A program made the position numbers and the translations under genes. From NCBI GenBank assembly GCA_905221615.1, contig CAJNDT010005913.1, positions 1,054,001 through 1,118,000 of the forward strand: DNA of 64,000 nucleotides, written 5' to 3'. Below are positions 1 through 7,397 of the stretch, in pieces. The DNA comes from Symbiodinium sp. CCMP2592 (lineage: Eukaryota > Sar > Dinophyceae > Suessiales > Symbiodiniaceae). The notes below the pieces were generated by a model. The model worked only from the letters and a program-made list of their open reading frames with translations, was not told the origin of the DNA and did no database searches. Position 1 is the first letter of the stretch. Every line of letters begins with the position of its first letter.

Positions 1-241
1 TGATGATGGATCCGGCGAGCCGCGCCAAATTTGTGCGGGGATTCGCGAGCATTATGAGCCAGAATCACTCGTGGGCAAGTCGATTGTTATCGTTGCGAAT
101 CTTGCCCCGCGAACCATTCGCGGCGAAGAATCGCGTGGGATGCTGATTGCGGCATCAGATGCGGCCAAGGGCAGCGACGAACGCAATGTAGTAGTCATGA
201 CTCCGATGAGTGATATCGGTGCTGGTTCAGTTGTATCCTGA
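1..241 (+). CDS. metG: Methionyl-tRNA synthetase, C-terminal tRNA-binding domain (partial)
   Basis: The frame that enters at base 2 runs without a stop to TGA at 239-241 and gives about 79 residues. It reads GEPRQICAGI, then YEP, LVGKSIVIVANLAPR and GEESRGMLIAAS, the pattern of the OB-fold tRNA-binding domain fused to the C-terminus of many bacterial MetRS proteins and found alone as Trbp111. That domain raises affinity for tRNA and helps dimerisation; catalysis lies in the N-terminal part outside the window. The frame is open to the left edge, so I read it as the end of metG. A free-standing Trbp111-like protein or a PheRS beta-type domain is possible but fits the motif order less well. The next gene is convergent. 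Confidence 0.85.
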   Translation, partial: DDGSGEPRQICAGIREHYEPESLVGKSIVIVANLAPRTIRGEESRGMLIAASDAAKGSDERNVVVMTPMSDIGAGSVVS

Positions 242-252
242 TTGGATTCGGA

Positions 253-1152
253 TCAGTCCTCATTTGGATTTGAATCCATCGCATCTCTTTTTCGATCAAC
301 TCTGGGTCCTGGTGTTCTACGAGCGGCGTAGATCTGCGCCTGTACCTGATCTCCACGCTGTGCGTTGAGCTCTTCCAGCGCGTCATGCAGTTGCTCGATC
401 CGCATGGTGAGTTGATGAATCTCGTATTGCTTGATATGGACCTGAGCATCGAATCTGGCGCTGGCGGCTTCGCGGACCGCATCCTCCGCAGCTTTGAGCT
501 TCTCTTGATCGGACTCACCAGTTCGCAGGAGGCCGCGGTATTGTCGCGCGGCTTCGACATATTGCAAACCAGCCCGGAGCTCATCGAGTTTCAGTGAGGA
601 CATGGCTGAGTTGTCGCCTTCAAAGCTCATGATTTCAAGGATCTTCGGAGCGAGTCGAGAGAGGAGCTGCTGAGTGGCGCGTGGACTGACTTGCTCGATG
701 GTAGACAGTTGTTCATCCACGCTTGGCAAGTGATCGGCAATGAAGGCGCGAACATCGTTGAGAGTCTGGTCATCAAACGCGGGGCGCGCTTGTCGAGGCT
801 CTCGTGATGATCGCTCATGCGGCTGTGAATCATTCGAACCCGTGCGATCTCGACGCGTCATCCGACCGGTGACACGGAGGTCATGAGTTCGGAGTGAACG
901 CATAACCTCTTTGGGATCTTGACCTGCCTCAAGTTGTGCGATGGCTTCTTCGTGTTTCTCAACGATACGCTGAGCAAACAACAGGGTTTGTTCAAGGCGT
1001 TGTTTGAGTGATTCGGCGCTTTGGTTTGGGTCTAGCTCACGAGGCTGACGCTGTTCCCCAGTCTTGAGTGGAGGTGGAGGATCACCGAGTGGCTGTGCAT
1101 AGAGCATACTGCAAACAAGTGGGATGATGGCGAGGTATTGAACTGACATCAC
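253..1152 (-). CDS. Secreted helical protein of an ECF sigma operon
   Basis: No known family recognised. The 299-residue product starts with a short hydrophobic segment (YLAIIPLVCSMLYA, residues 6-19) that fits a signal peptide, followed by a proline-rich linker. The rest is strongly charged and rich in Glu, Arg, Gln and Ala with heptad-like spacing (about residues 45-75 and 200-265), suggesting coiled coils. Its ATG overlaps the stop of the anti-sigma-like gene by 4 bases (1149-1152), so it is the third gene of a translationally coupled operon led by an ECF sigma factor. I infer an extracytoplasmic sensor or regulator of that sigma module, in the position where other bacteria place RsxA- or CpxP/CnrX-like proteins; this is inference from context only. 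Moderate certainty that it is a real gene, low certainty of role. Confidence 0.7.
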   Translation of the reverse strand: MMSVQYLAIIPLVCSMLYAQPLGDPPPPLKTGEQRQPRELDPNQSAESLKQRLEQTLLFAQRIVEKHEEAIAQLEAGQDPKEVMRSLRTHDLRVTGRMTRRDRTGSNDSQPHERSSREPRQARPAFDDQTLNDVRAFIADHLPSVDEQLSTIEQVSPRATQQLLSRLAPKILEIMSFEGDNSAMSSLKLDELRAGLQYVEAARQYRGLLRTGESDQEKLKAAEDAVREAASARFDAQVHIKQYEIHQLTMRIEQLHDALEELNAQRGDQVQAQIYAARRTPGPRVDRKRDAMDSNPNED

Positions 1153-1643
1153 AGGGATCCTTCCGTCAATGATGTTTCGGAGAGCTCGATGAGCACACTG
1201 GGCATTGCGAGCTCGGTTTGCATCGCATCGGTCATCAGGTCGAGTTCATCCATGTCGTATTCGAGATCGTCCGCAAAGTTGCTGAGCTCAAACAAGGCAT
1301 CAAAGTCCTCTTCGAGTGAAACAAGTGTCTGCTGAGCGTTCGCGGATTGTGGTGCGGGTTGAGTGTTGATGCTGCTGGAGGTCCAGAGAAGGAGAGAGAC
1401 GCTCGCGACGACGAGCAGAGCCGCGGCGATGTTGAGCTTCCATCCAAGCGTGAAGGGCTTTGCTTGGTGAGACTGCTGCTGGATTGGCAATGGTGCTGGA
1501 GCGATCTGCTTGGAGATCGAATCCATGACCCGTTGCTCGAATCCGGTGTCCGGAGCTTTGGTGTCAGCGGCAGCGAGCGCATCGAGCTGCTCGATGAGTG
1601 CGTCAGTATCTGGGTCGCGATGATTGAGGTGTTCTTCGGTCAT
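1149..1643 (-). CDS. Anti-sigma-factor-like single-pass membrane protein
   Basis: A 164-residue protein with an acidic N-terminal region (residues 1-65), one transmembrane helix at about 70-88 (LNIAAALLVVASVSLLLW) and a very acidic exterior part (EEDFDALFELSNFADDLEYDMDELD around 109-134). The N-terminus lacks the HxxxCxxC zinc motif of classical ZAS anti-sigma factors. The gene overlaps the stop of the upstream ECF sigma gene by 4 bases (1640-1643) and the downstream gene by 4 bases. Size, topology and position right after an ECF sigma gene match membrane anti-sigma factors that hold the sigma at the inner face of the membrane. The role is inferred from this arrangement; sequence similarity to a named family was not evident. 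Confidence 0.7.
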   Translation of the reverse strand: MTEEHLNHRDPDTDALIEQLDALAAADTKAPDTGFEQRVMDSISKQIAPAPLPIQQQSHQAKPFTLGWKLNIAAALLVVASVSLLLWTSSSINTQPAPQSANAQQTLVSLEEDFDALFELSNFADDLEYDMDELDLMTDAMQTELAMPSVLIELSETSLTEGSL

Positions 1644-2251
1644 GATTGAGTCTCTGTTGCTGACGGGTTCGCTGTGGTGGAATCCATGATGGCTTTGAGT
1701 TTCTTGAGTGCTCTGTGGTGGCGGGCGAGCAGGGTCCCGACTGGTTGATTGAGGATGTCGCTAATCTGTTTGAAACTGAGCTGGCCGTGGTGGCGGAGCT
1801 CGATGATCTCGCGGTCGGTTTCGTTGAGTTGATCGATCGCGGCTTTGAGTGATTCGGTGTTGGTGGACTGGGTGTCTTGAGCGGGAGCGACGCGGGAGTC
1901 TTGGAGGTGACTGGGATCGGTCGGTTTGGCGTGGCGGCCTCTACGGCGGAACTCGTCGCGGACACGGTTCATCGTGATGCGGAACAACCAGGGCTCGAAT
2001 CGTCCCTGCTCGTTGTAGCCGTCTTGGCAGAGTTTGGTCGCTACGGTGACAAACACGGACTGGGTGATCTCCTCTGAGAGGTCGTCGTCATGGAGCCGAG
2101 ACCGCGCCATGGCGAATACTCGGCGTGAATACGCGTCCACGAGTCCGCGCCAAGCGTCCTCCTCGCCTTGGGCGGCACGGTGCACGAGAAGACGGATCTC
2201 CTCGTCGTCATGACGCTCTGGTTCGGGTTGGAAACTCAATGCGGACACCAT
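1640..2251 (-). CDS. ECF-type RNA polymerase sigma factor
   Basis: The 203-residue product carries sigma region 2 (about residues 20-105, with YSRRVFAMARSRL, EEITQSVFVTV and FEPWLFRITMNRVRDEFRR) and region 4 (about 135-185, LNETDREIIELRHHGQLSFKQ then a helix-turn-helix with GTLLARHHRALKKLK). Regions 1 and 3 are absent, which defines the extracytoplasmic-function group. I place the start at ATG 2249-2251; longer in-frame starts at 2314 and 2416 exist, but the last would overlap the start of the divergent gene at 2409 and the added residues look non-coding. The gene leads a three-gene operon with an anti-sigma-like membrane protein and a secreted protein. Because ECF operons are often self-regulated, the inverted repeat at 2294-2319 lies where a promoter would be. 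Confidence 0.88.
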   Translation of the reverse strand: MVSALSFQPEPERHDDEEIRLLVHRAAQGEEDAWRGLVDAYSRRVFAMARSRLHDDDLSEEITQSVFVTVATKLCQDGYNEQGRFEPWLFRITMNRVRDEFRRRGRHAKPTDPSHLQDSRVAPAQDTQSTNTESLKAAIDQLNETDREIIELRHHGQLSFKQISDILNQPVGTLLARHHRALKKLKAIMDSTTANPSATETQS

Positions 2252-2293
2252 CCTTGTGTGCTCAACGCGGTTCACGCCCTTGTATTGCCCGAA

Positions 2294-2319
2294 CCGATAT
2301 TCTCTTGAGAACATATCGG
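2294..2319. promoter_or_regulatory. Inverted repeat between two divergent ECF sigma genes
   Basis: CCGATAT-TCTC (2294-2304), TT, then GAGA-AC-ATATCGG (2307-2319): an 11-bp inverted repeat interrupted only by a 2-base bulge. It lies in the 157-base region between the divergent sigma genes and so could be an operator or an untranslated-leader hairpin. If the left sigma gene really starts at 2314, part of it would be coding. Confidence 0.4.
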
Positions 2320-2408
2320 ATTGGTGGGGCGGACGCTTGCAATGAGGTGGATTCCCGGACCCAATACGGAATATCACGTTCCACGATCCGAATACGTGCA
2401 GGCGTCGT

Positions 2409-3077
2409 ATGATCATGCGTTGGAGCCCTGAAAGGACCTTTTTGAGCGAGATCGAACCACAATCCGGATCAGCCGATTTCAGCGGGGTGCCGGATGAGGA
2501 GGTGTTTGTCGCCTTTCGTTCGGGTGATCATGCCGCCTATAGGGAGCTGATCGAGCGGTTCCATGATGATCTGCTGCGGTTTTTGACTCGTCTGGTTGGG
2601 GATCGGTCCGCTGCGGAGGACCTGTTCCAGGAGACGTTCCTCCAGATCCACTTATCGGCGGATACCTTCGATGCGAGCAGGCGATTTCGTCCATGGCTTT
2701 TTACAATTGCCGCGAACAAGGGGCGGGACTTGTTGCGTAAGAGGAAGCGGAGACGCACGGTCGAACTCTCAGCGCCGCTGAGGGGTTCGGAGCGTGGGAC
2801 TTCGATGGTTGATTTGCTGGAGATTGATGTCCCGGCACCTGACGAAAGGATGGATGTGGATGAACAGGATCGGCTCGTGCAGCTTGCGCTTGATGATCTT
2901 GGGGCGCCGCTCCGTGAGGTCTTGGTGCTTGGGTATTTCCAGCGGATGAGTTACGCACGCATTGCGGAGGATCTTGGGATCCCGCTCGGGACGGTGAAGT
3001 CTCGGATGCACGCCGCGGTCGCGGCCTTTGCGAGGAGTTGGCAGCGGGTGTCTCGATCTGCTGCCGGGAATGAGTAG
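2409..3077 (+). CDS. ECF-type RNA polymerase sigma factor
   Basis: A 222-residue sigma-70 family protein. Region 2 spans roughly residues 25-110 (YRELIERFHDDLLRFLTRLVGD, AAEDLFQETFLQIH, FRPWLFTIAANKGRDLLRKRKRR); region 4 spans roughly 155-205 (LGAPLREVLVLGYFQRMSYARIAED, then a helix-turn-helix with IPLGTVKSRMHAA). The ATG at 2409 is preceded by GCAGG at 2398-2402; a second in-frame ATG is at 2415. It is divergent from another ECF sigma gene and is followed 35 bases later by a membrane protein with a cytoplasmic N-terminal half and a pseudopilin-like outer half, so that neighbour is its likely anti-sigma or sensor partner. Family assignment is firm; the stimulus is unknown. Confidence 0.9.
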   Translation: MIMRWSPERTFLSEIEPQSGSADFSGVPDEEVFVAFRSGDHAAYRELIERFHDDLLRFLTRLVGDRSAAEDLFQETFLQIHLSADTFDASRRFRPWLFTIAANKGRDLLRKRKRRRTVELSAPLRGSERGTSMVDLLEIDVPAPDERMDVDEQDRLVQLALDDLGAPLREVLVLGYFQRMSYARIAEDLGIPLGTVKSRMHAAVAAFARSWQRVSRSAAGNE

Positions 3078-3112
3078 TCTGACTTTCTTCGGGCTGTTTC
3101 GGAGTTTCGTGG

Positions 3113-4318
3113 ATGGATGAGTCAAAGGAACCAAATCAGTCGGGTCCCGAAATCGAGTTTCAACTCAGCGATGCGGATCAAGCCGCGGTTGATGCGTTCT
3201 TTGAGGACACTGAATCAGGGTCTGAACCTGAGCGTCTGAACCAGCTCACACGGCTGTTGAAGCTGATGGATACGCCGATATCAGATCTTGGGAATCGCGA
3301 GTCACTTGTTGATGTTACGGAACTCAGGGCTCAGACTGGGACTATTGATCCGATGTTGACTGCTGCGTCGGCGTCGTCTGTTGATGACTGGATTGACGGG
3401 CATGAAGCGTTGACTGAGCGAGATTCCGCTCATCAGCAGTTGTCTGAACTGGTGAATAGCGGTTCGACATATTCCGAGAATGAACGCCAAGCACTCGTCA
3501 ATAAAACACTTGGGTTGATTCAGGACGAGATTGATCACTCCGAGAAGCGGTACCTCATGGATATGCCGATCTCGCCGGGCGGGCGATTCCGTTTGGCGGA
3601 TTTGGTCTCGCTCGCTGCGACATTGCTGCTGGTCGCGTCGGTAACGATCCCGGTTTTGAGCGGTATCCGATCGCGTTCGATGCAGACGATCTGCAACAGC
3701 AATATGGCGACAGCGGGCAGTGCGTTTGGCGCGTATGCAGGATCGAATCGGGATCTGCTCCCGATGGCGACGGCTGGGTTCGGTTCAGGGAGCAACGCGA
3801 CCTGGATGGATGTCGGAACGACCCCAGAACGCTCGAACTCGTCGAATCTGTACATGCTCATCCGGACGAACTACGCGACGCTCGATGATTTGGCGTGTCC
3901 GACCAATCCGGATGCTCTGGTCGAAGGGGACGGGCATGCTCAGCAGGATTGGCGATCTCTTGATGAGATTTCTTACAGCTATCGGATCATGACTCCCGGC
4001 GGGCTCAAGGCCCACGCTGTGGACCAACCAGTGCGTGTGGTGCTCCTCTCGGATCGGAGTCCGGTCGTCCGGCGGATCGTGAGCAAGCAGCCCGTGCGTC
4101 CGGAGGAGAACACTCCCAACCACAACCACGCCGGTCAGCATGTGTTGGGGCTTGACGGGAGCTCGACCTGGCATCGGGATCCGGTGTTGGATCAGGGGGA
4201 TAATCTCTGGTTCCCGCGTCCTGTTGAGGAGTTCATCTACCGAGCTCGGGATCGGATGGGCATTATGAAAGGGAATGAGCTCCCTGATGGACCGACCGAT
4301 GCGTTTGTGGGGCCTTGA
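3113..4318 (+). CDS. Membrane protein with pseudopilin-like outer domain, likely partner of the ECF sigma factor
   Basis: A 401-residue protein in two parts. Residues 1-160 are acidic, helical and soluble; one TM helix follows at about 162-184 (ADLVSLAATLLLVASVTIPVL). Directly after it come a short charged stretch and ICNSNMATAGSAFGAYAGSNRDLLP, which matches the post-helix pattern of planctomycete pseudopilins (C-x-SN-x5-G-x3-YA-x-N) as seen in the gene at 38191. The C-terminal part has NHNHAGQHVLGLDGSSTWHRD, like the 'ADGHV' end motif of such proteins. There is no prepilin peptidase site before the helix. ATG 3113 has GGAG at 3101-3104. Its position after an ECF sigma gene suggests an anti-sigma function for the N-terminal half; that is inference. 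No named family recognised for the whole protein. Confidence 0.72.
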   Translation: MDESKEPNQSGPEIEFQLSDADQAAVDAFFEDTESGSEPERLNQLTRLLKLMDTPISDLGNRESLVDVTELRAQTGTIDPMLTAASASSVDDWIDGHEALTERDSAHQQLSELVNSGSTYSENERQALVNKTLGLIQDEIDHSEKRYLMDMPISPGGRFRLADLVSLAATLLLVASVTIPVLSGIRSRSMQTICNSNMATAGSAFGAYAGSNRDLLPMATAGFGSGSNATWMDVGTTPERSNSSNLYMLIRTNYATLDDLACPTNPDALVEGDGHAQQDWRSLDEISYSYRIMTPGGLKAHAVDQPVRVVLLSDRSPVVRRIVSKQPVRPEENTPNHNHAGQHVLGLDGSSTWHRDPVLDQGDNLWFPRPVEEFIYRARDRMGIMKGNELPDGPTDAFVGP

Positions 4319-4462
4319 AGGGCACCTAACGAATACTGAGAACTTGATAGGAATGAGCCCTCTTGACTGGTCTAGGCGGGGTAGGGGGGCTATCCTCACC
4401 TCCTGCCCTGCTCGTTGAGCGGGGTGTTTTGAACGAGATACCAACCGCGCGGAGTGTGCGAT

Positions 4463-4759
4463 ATGCCGAAGAACAAGATTCACAAAGGTCTGGCCAAGCG
4501 AGTCCGGGTTTCCAAAACCGGCAAGGTGCGTCACCGCACTGCTTACCACAAGCACTTGTCATCGCACAAGAGCGGCAAGCGTTTGCGTCAGCTTCGTGCC
4601 GACCGTCGCGTGTCCTCATCGGAAGCGAAGCGCTTTGAGAAGCTGCTCTTCCGTCGTCTTCGCGGTCGCAACCAACCTCGCACCTCGCTTCGTCGGAGCC
4701 CGTCTCCGGAGCAGCGTCGTGCGATGCGAGCTGAGAAAGCCGCAGCGAATAACGAGTAA
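4463..4759 (+). CDS. rpmI: Large ribosomal subunit protein bL35, with C-terminal extension
   Basis: The first 60 or so residues (MPKNKIHKGLAKRVRVSKTGKV, HRTAYHKHLSSHKSGKRLRQL) are typical of bL35, a small basic protein of the 50S subunit. The product is 98 residues, whereas the family is usually about 65; the extra 30 C-terminal residues are Arg/Ser/Ala-rich. ATG at 4463 is chosen because GGAG at 4451-4454 lies 8 bases upstream and the protein then begins with the family's usual MPK; an in-frame GTG at 4454 overlaps that ribosome-binding site. rplT follows, as in most bacteria, but infC is not directly upstream. Confidence 0.93.
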   Translation: MPKNKIHKGLAKRVRVSKTGKVRHRTAYHKHLSSHKSGKRLRQLRADRRVSSSEAKRFEKLLFRRLRGRNQPRTSLRRSPSPEQRRAMRAEKAAANNE

Positions 4760-4768
4760 ATTTGTACT

Positions 4769-4790
4769 GAGTCGATGACGTCATCGACTC
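4769..4790. promoter_or_regulatory. Perfect 22-base palindrome between rpmI and rplT
   Basis: GAGTCGATGACGTCATCGACTC equals its own reverse complement; the transcript could form a 9-bp stem with an ACGT loop. It starts 9 bases after the rpmI stop codon and lies 78 bases before the rplT ATG, followed by GGGTTTA rather than a clear U tract. In several bacteria bL20 represses its own operon by binding RNA upstream of rpmI or rplT, so this may be an autoregulatory or processing element. Function is inferred. Confidence 0.5.
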
Positions 4791-4868
4791 GGGTTTATCC
4801 ACCCCGTTTGCCGGGATTGACAAGATCGGTTTGATCCGGCCCCGTCAGACAAACATGGAGATCGAGCT

Positions 4869-5246
4869 ATGCCTCGTGTACGCAAGGGTGCTGCTAGAGC
4901 ACAACAACGGAAAAGAATTCTTCGTCAAGCACGCGGTTACTTTGGCAGCAAGTCGCGCCACAAGTACCAAGCAAAGATCGCTGTCCGCCGTGCGGGCTGC
5001 TACGCGTACCGCGACCGTCGCGCACGCAAGCGTGAGATGCGTGCTCTCTGGATCACTCGTATCACCGCGGCATGCAAGATGCGTGGCACGCGTTACTCGC
5101 TGTTCATCAACGGGCTCAAGATGTCAGGCAATAACCTGAATCGCAAGATGCTCTCGCAGATCGCGATCGAGGATCCGAAACTCTTTGATCGTCTCGTTGA
5201 GCAAGCGACCGCGGCATCCAAAGCGGTCCCAGCAAACGCTGGCTGA
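4869..5246 (+). CDS. rplT: Large ribosomal subunit protein bL20
   Basis: A 125-residue basic protein with the bL20 signature throughout: MPRVRKGAARAQQRKRILRQ, RGYFGSKSRHKYQAK, YAYRDRRARKREMRALWI, and the C-terminal globular part YSLFINGLKMSGNNLNRKMLS. bL20 binds 23S rRNA early in 50S assembly and in many bacteria is an autogenous repressor. ATG 4869 has GGAG at 4857-4860, 8 bases upstream. It follows rpmI by 109 bases with the palindrome at 4769-4790 between them, and is followed by an intrinsic terminator. The C-terminal seven or so residues exceed the usual 118-residue length. Confidence 0.96.
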   Translation: MPRVRKGAARAQQRKRILRQARGYFGSKSRHKYQAKIAVRRAGCYAYRDRRARKREMRALWITRITAACKMRGTRYSLFINGLKMSGNNLNRKMLSQIAIEDPKLFDRLVEQATAASKAVPANAG

Positions 5247-5271
5247 GTTCATTTGATTTATTGATCGATCG

Positions 5272-5304
5272 ATGCCTGGTTGTCCCGACAACTGGGCATT
5301 TTTG
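5272..5304 (+). terminator. Intrinsic terminator after rplT
   Basis: A hairpin of about 12 bp (TGCCTGG...GTC paired with GACAACTGGGCA, two G-U pairs, very short loop) followed directly by TTTTT. It closes the rpmI-rplT unit. Confidence 0.75.
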
Positions 5305-5344
5305 TATCCGCATCTGTATGATGAGTTTCTAGGAGATACGCGAC

Positions 5345-6043
5345 ATGGCGGGATGGTGGCTGTCAGATCTTTGGTCGAGCCCGAATGGGCAGGTCATGGT
5401 TGTGTCATGGCTGGTCTGGGTTATCGTCTCCATCACACTCCATGAACTCGCTCATGGCTGGACTGCAGTCAAGCTTGGTGACGACACGCCGATCCGAAGC
5501 GGTCATATGACCTGGAATCCAATGGTTCACATGGGTCCTTACTCATTGATCGTGTTGCTGCTGTTGGGTATTGCATGGGGCGCCATGCCGGTGGATCCGA
5601 GTCGATTGCGGGGCAAACATGCGGACACACTTGTGACCATTGCTGGACCGCTGATGAACTTAGCGCTGGGATTGATCACGCTATTCCTGCTGATCTTCTG
5701 GTTGCCACTGGCCGAGGGGCAGATCATTTCCGCTGCAAACATCCAGGATCCCCTCAAATCCAATCTTCAGATTTTCCTCGGCACAGGTGCACTCTTGAAC
5801 TTTGTGTTGATGTTGTTCAATCTGCTCCCTGTTCCCCCGCTCGATGGTGGACGGATCTTAATGAACCTCTGGAAGCCGTTCCGTAATCTGATGCTGTCAG
5901 AGAATGGGCAGTGGTTCGGATTCGGTATCTTCATTCTCTTCTTTGTGTTCGGCGCAGACATTCTTTTTGGTTTGTCCAACGCGTTTGTCTTCGGGATCAG
6001 CGACCTCTTTCAGCATCTCCTGTTTCCGAACTTAAACAACTGA
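5345..6043 (+). CDS. Site-2-protease family membrane zinc metalloprotease (M50)
   Basis: A 232-residue polytopic membrane protein. HELAH (H33, E34, H37) in the second hydrophobic segment is the HExxH zinc site; NLLPVPPLDGGRIL (Asp167) supplies the third ligand in the conserved NxxPxxxLDG pattern. At least five hydrophobic helices are visible. This is the short, PDZ-less bacterial/archaeal group of site-2 protease homologues, which cut substrates within the membrane. ATG 5345 has AGGAG ending 9 bases upstream. It is followed 19 bases later by phosphoglycerate mutase on the same strand. The substrate is unknown; its closeness to membrane anti-sigma proteins at 1149 and 3113 may be chance, though S2P proteases do degrade such proteins elsewhere. 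Confidence 0.88.
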   Translation: MAGWWLSDLWSSPNGQVMVVSWLVWVIVSITLHELAHGWTAVKLGDDTPIRSGHMTWNPMVHMGPYSLIVLLLLGIAWGAMPVDPSRLRGKHADTLVTIAGPLMNLALGLITLFLLIFWLPLAEGQIISAANIQDPLKSNLQIFLGTGALLNFVLMLFNLLPVPPLDGGRILMNLWKPFRNLMLSENGQWFGFGIFILFFVFGADILFGLSNAFVFGISDLFQHLLFPNLNN

Positions 6044-6062
6044 TCAAGCCGATGAGAGTCCA

Positions 6063-7349
6063 ATGAAGTATGTGATCATCATCCCTGATGGCGGAGCGGA
6101 CAAGCCGCTTGAGGAGCTTGGTGGATTGACTCCGTTTGAATCTGCGGAGATGCCCAATCTCGATCGATTAGCAAAGATGGGACGCGTGGGCACGGCGAAG
6201 ACCACACCCAAAGGCTTCGGGGCAGGCTCTGATGTCTGCACAATGGATCTGCTTGGGTATGACCCCGGCAAGTATCACACCGGCAGAGCGCCGCTCGAAG
6301 CTGCGGCAATCGACGTAGAGTCCGGCGAGAGTGATTGGATCTTCAGGCTCAATCTGGTGACTGTAGGAGAAGAAGGCACGGATCAAGCCGGACTGATTCT
6401 TGACCATTCCGCTGGTGGTATTCCAGATTCTGAGGCACGCGTGCTTCTTGAAGGACTGTCCGCGTTTTGGACTGAGCAAGTTCCTGAACTCGCGAAGGAC
6501 TTCGTGCTCACTCCTGGGGTGAGTTATCGATCAATCCTCGTGGATCGTTCGGATCGTGCGTATTCGAGTGTTGAATGCACTCCTCCGCACGAGATTCCGG
6601 ATCGTCCTTGGGAGCCGGCGCTCCCGAATGGAGGGATGAGGAATGAAGGGGCTGTGCTGAGCACACTGATCAAGCTCTCGCATGAGTACCTCAAAGATCA
6701 CGAGGTCAATCTCGCTCGAGTTGAGCAAGGATTGCGTCCGGCGAACTGTGCATGGATCTGGGGGCAGGGGACCAAACCAGTTCTGCCGAGCTTTGAATCC
6801 AGGTTTGGCCTAATAGGAGGAATGATCACCTCGGTGGATCTGCTCGCAGGGATTGCCAAGTTGATCGGATGGGATCTGATCGAATGTCCGGGCTTGACGA
6901 GCTATCACGACACGGATTACACGATGCAGGGGAAGGTGACCATCGATTCCCTCAATAAATACGACATCGTTTGTTGTCATGTGGAAGCTCCAGACGAGGC
7001 TTCGCATCAAGCGGACTTTGTCACGAAAGTTGCATCACTCGAAGCGATTGATCGCGAGATCATTGGGCCTGTGATGGATGCGATTGTGCGATACGGCGAT
7101 CCCGACACCGATCCAAACGCTCAGGGCTGGAGAGTGCTCGTCATGCCTGATCACTACACGCTGTGCTCAACACGAAAGCACGACGCGACTCCTGTGCCAT
7201 TCGCAATGGCGGGGGCTTGGGTGCGTTCCGTCGTCCCACGGGTACTCACGGAAAAGGAAGCGGAGCAGGCTGATCTCCATATCGATCCGGGCTCGGACTT
7301 GATGGAGTATTTCCTTCACTCAGGATTGGTGCGTCAAGATACTCAATAG
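6063..7349 (+). CDS. apgM: 2,3-bisphosphoglycerate-independent phosphoglycerate mutase, archaeal type
   Basis: The 428-residue protein interconverts 3- and 2-phosphoglycerate in glycolysis and gluconeogenesis through a phosphoserine intermediate and two metal ions. Family marks are IIIPDGGADKP (metal-binding Asp9), MPNLDRLAKMGRVG, and GFGAGSDVCTMDLLGYDP, where Ser56 is the expected nucleophile; MPDHYT and KHDATPVPF near the C-terminus hold further metal ligands. Length and motif order fit the alkaline-phosphatase-superfamily aPGM of archaea and many bacteria, not the longer GpmI. It lies 19 bases behind the M50 protease gene. The window also encodes a non-homologous cofactor-dependent enzyme at 54390, so the two activities are redundant on paper. 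Some members were first annotated as phosphonopyruvate decarboxylase. Confidence 0.93.
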   Translation: MKYVIIIPDGGADKPLEELGGLTPFESAEMPNLDRLAKMGRVGTAKTTPKGFGAGSDVCTMDLLGYDPGKYHTGRAPLEAAAIDVESGESDWIFRLNLVTVGEEGTDQAGLILDHSAGGIPDSEARVLLEGLSAFWTEQVPELAKDFVLTPGVSYRSILVDRSDRAYSSVECTPPHEIPDRPWEPALPNGGMRNEGAVLSTLIKLSHEYLKDHEVNLARVEQGLRPANCAWIWGQGTKPVLPSFESRFGLIGGMITSVDLLAGIAKLIGWDLIECPGLTSYHDTDYTMQGKVTIDSLNKYDIVCCHVEAPDEASHQADFVTKVASLEAIDREIIGPVMDAIVRYGDPDTDPNAQGWRVLVMPDHYTLCSTRKHDATPVPFAMAGAWVRSVVPRVLTEKEAEQADLHIDPGSDLMEYFLHSGLVRQDTQ

Positions 7350-7397
7350 TGGTCCCGTATATCGCTGGTGCCAGGATTGGGCGAGTAGCTCCATTGA

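Noticed and set aside
3785-4555. A 256-residue minus-strand frame over the pseudopilin-like gene and rpmI start
   Set aside because: It covers the bL35 ribosome-binding site and runs antisense to a supported gene; composition is not protein-like.
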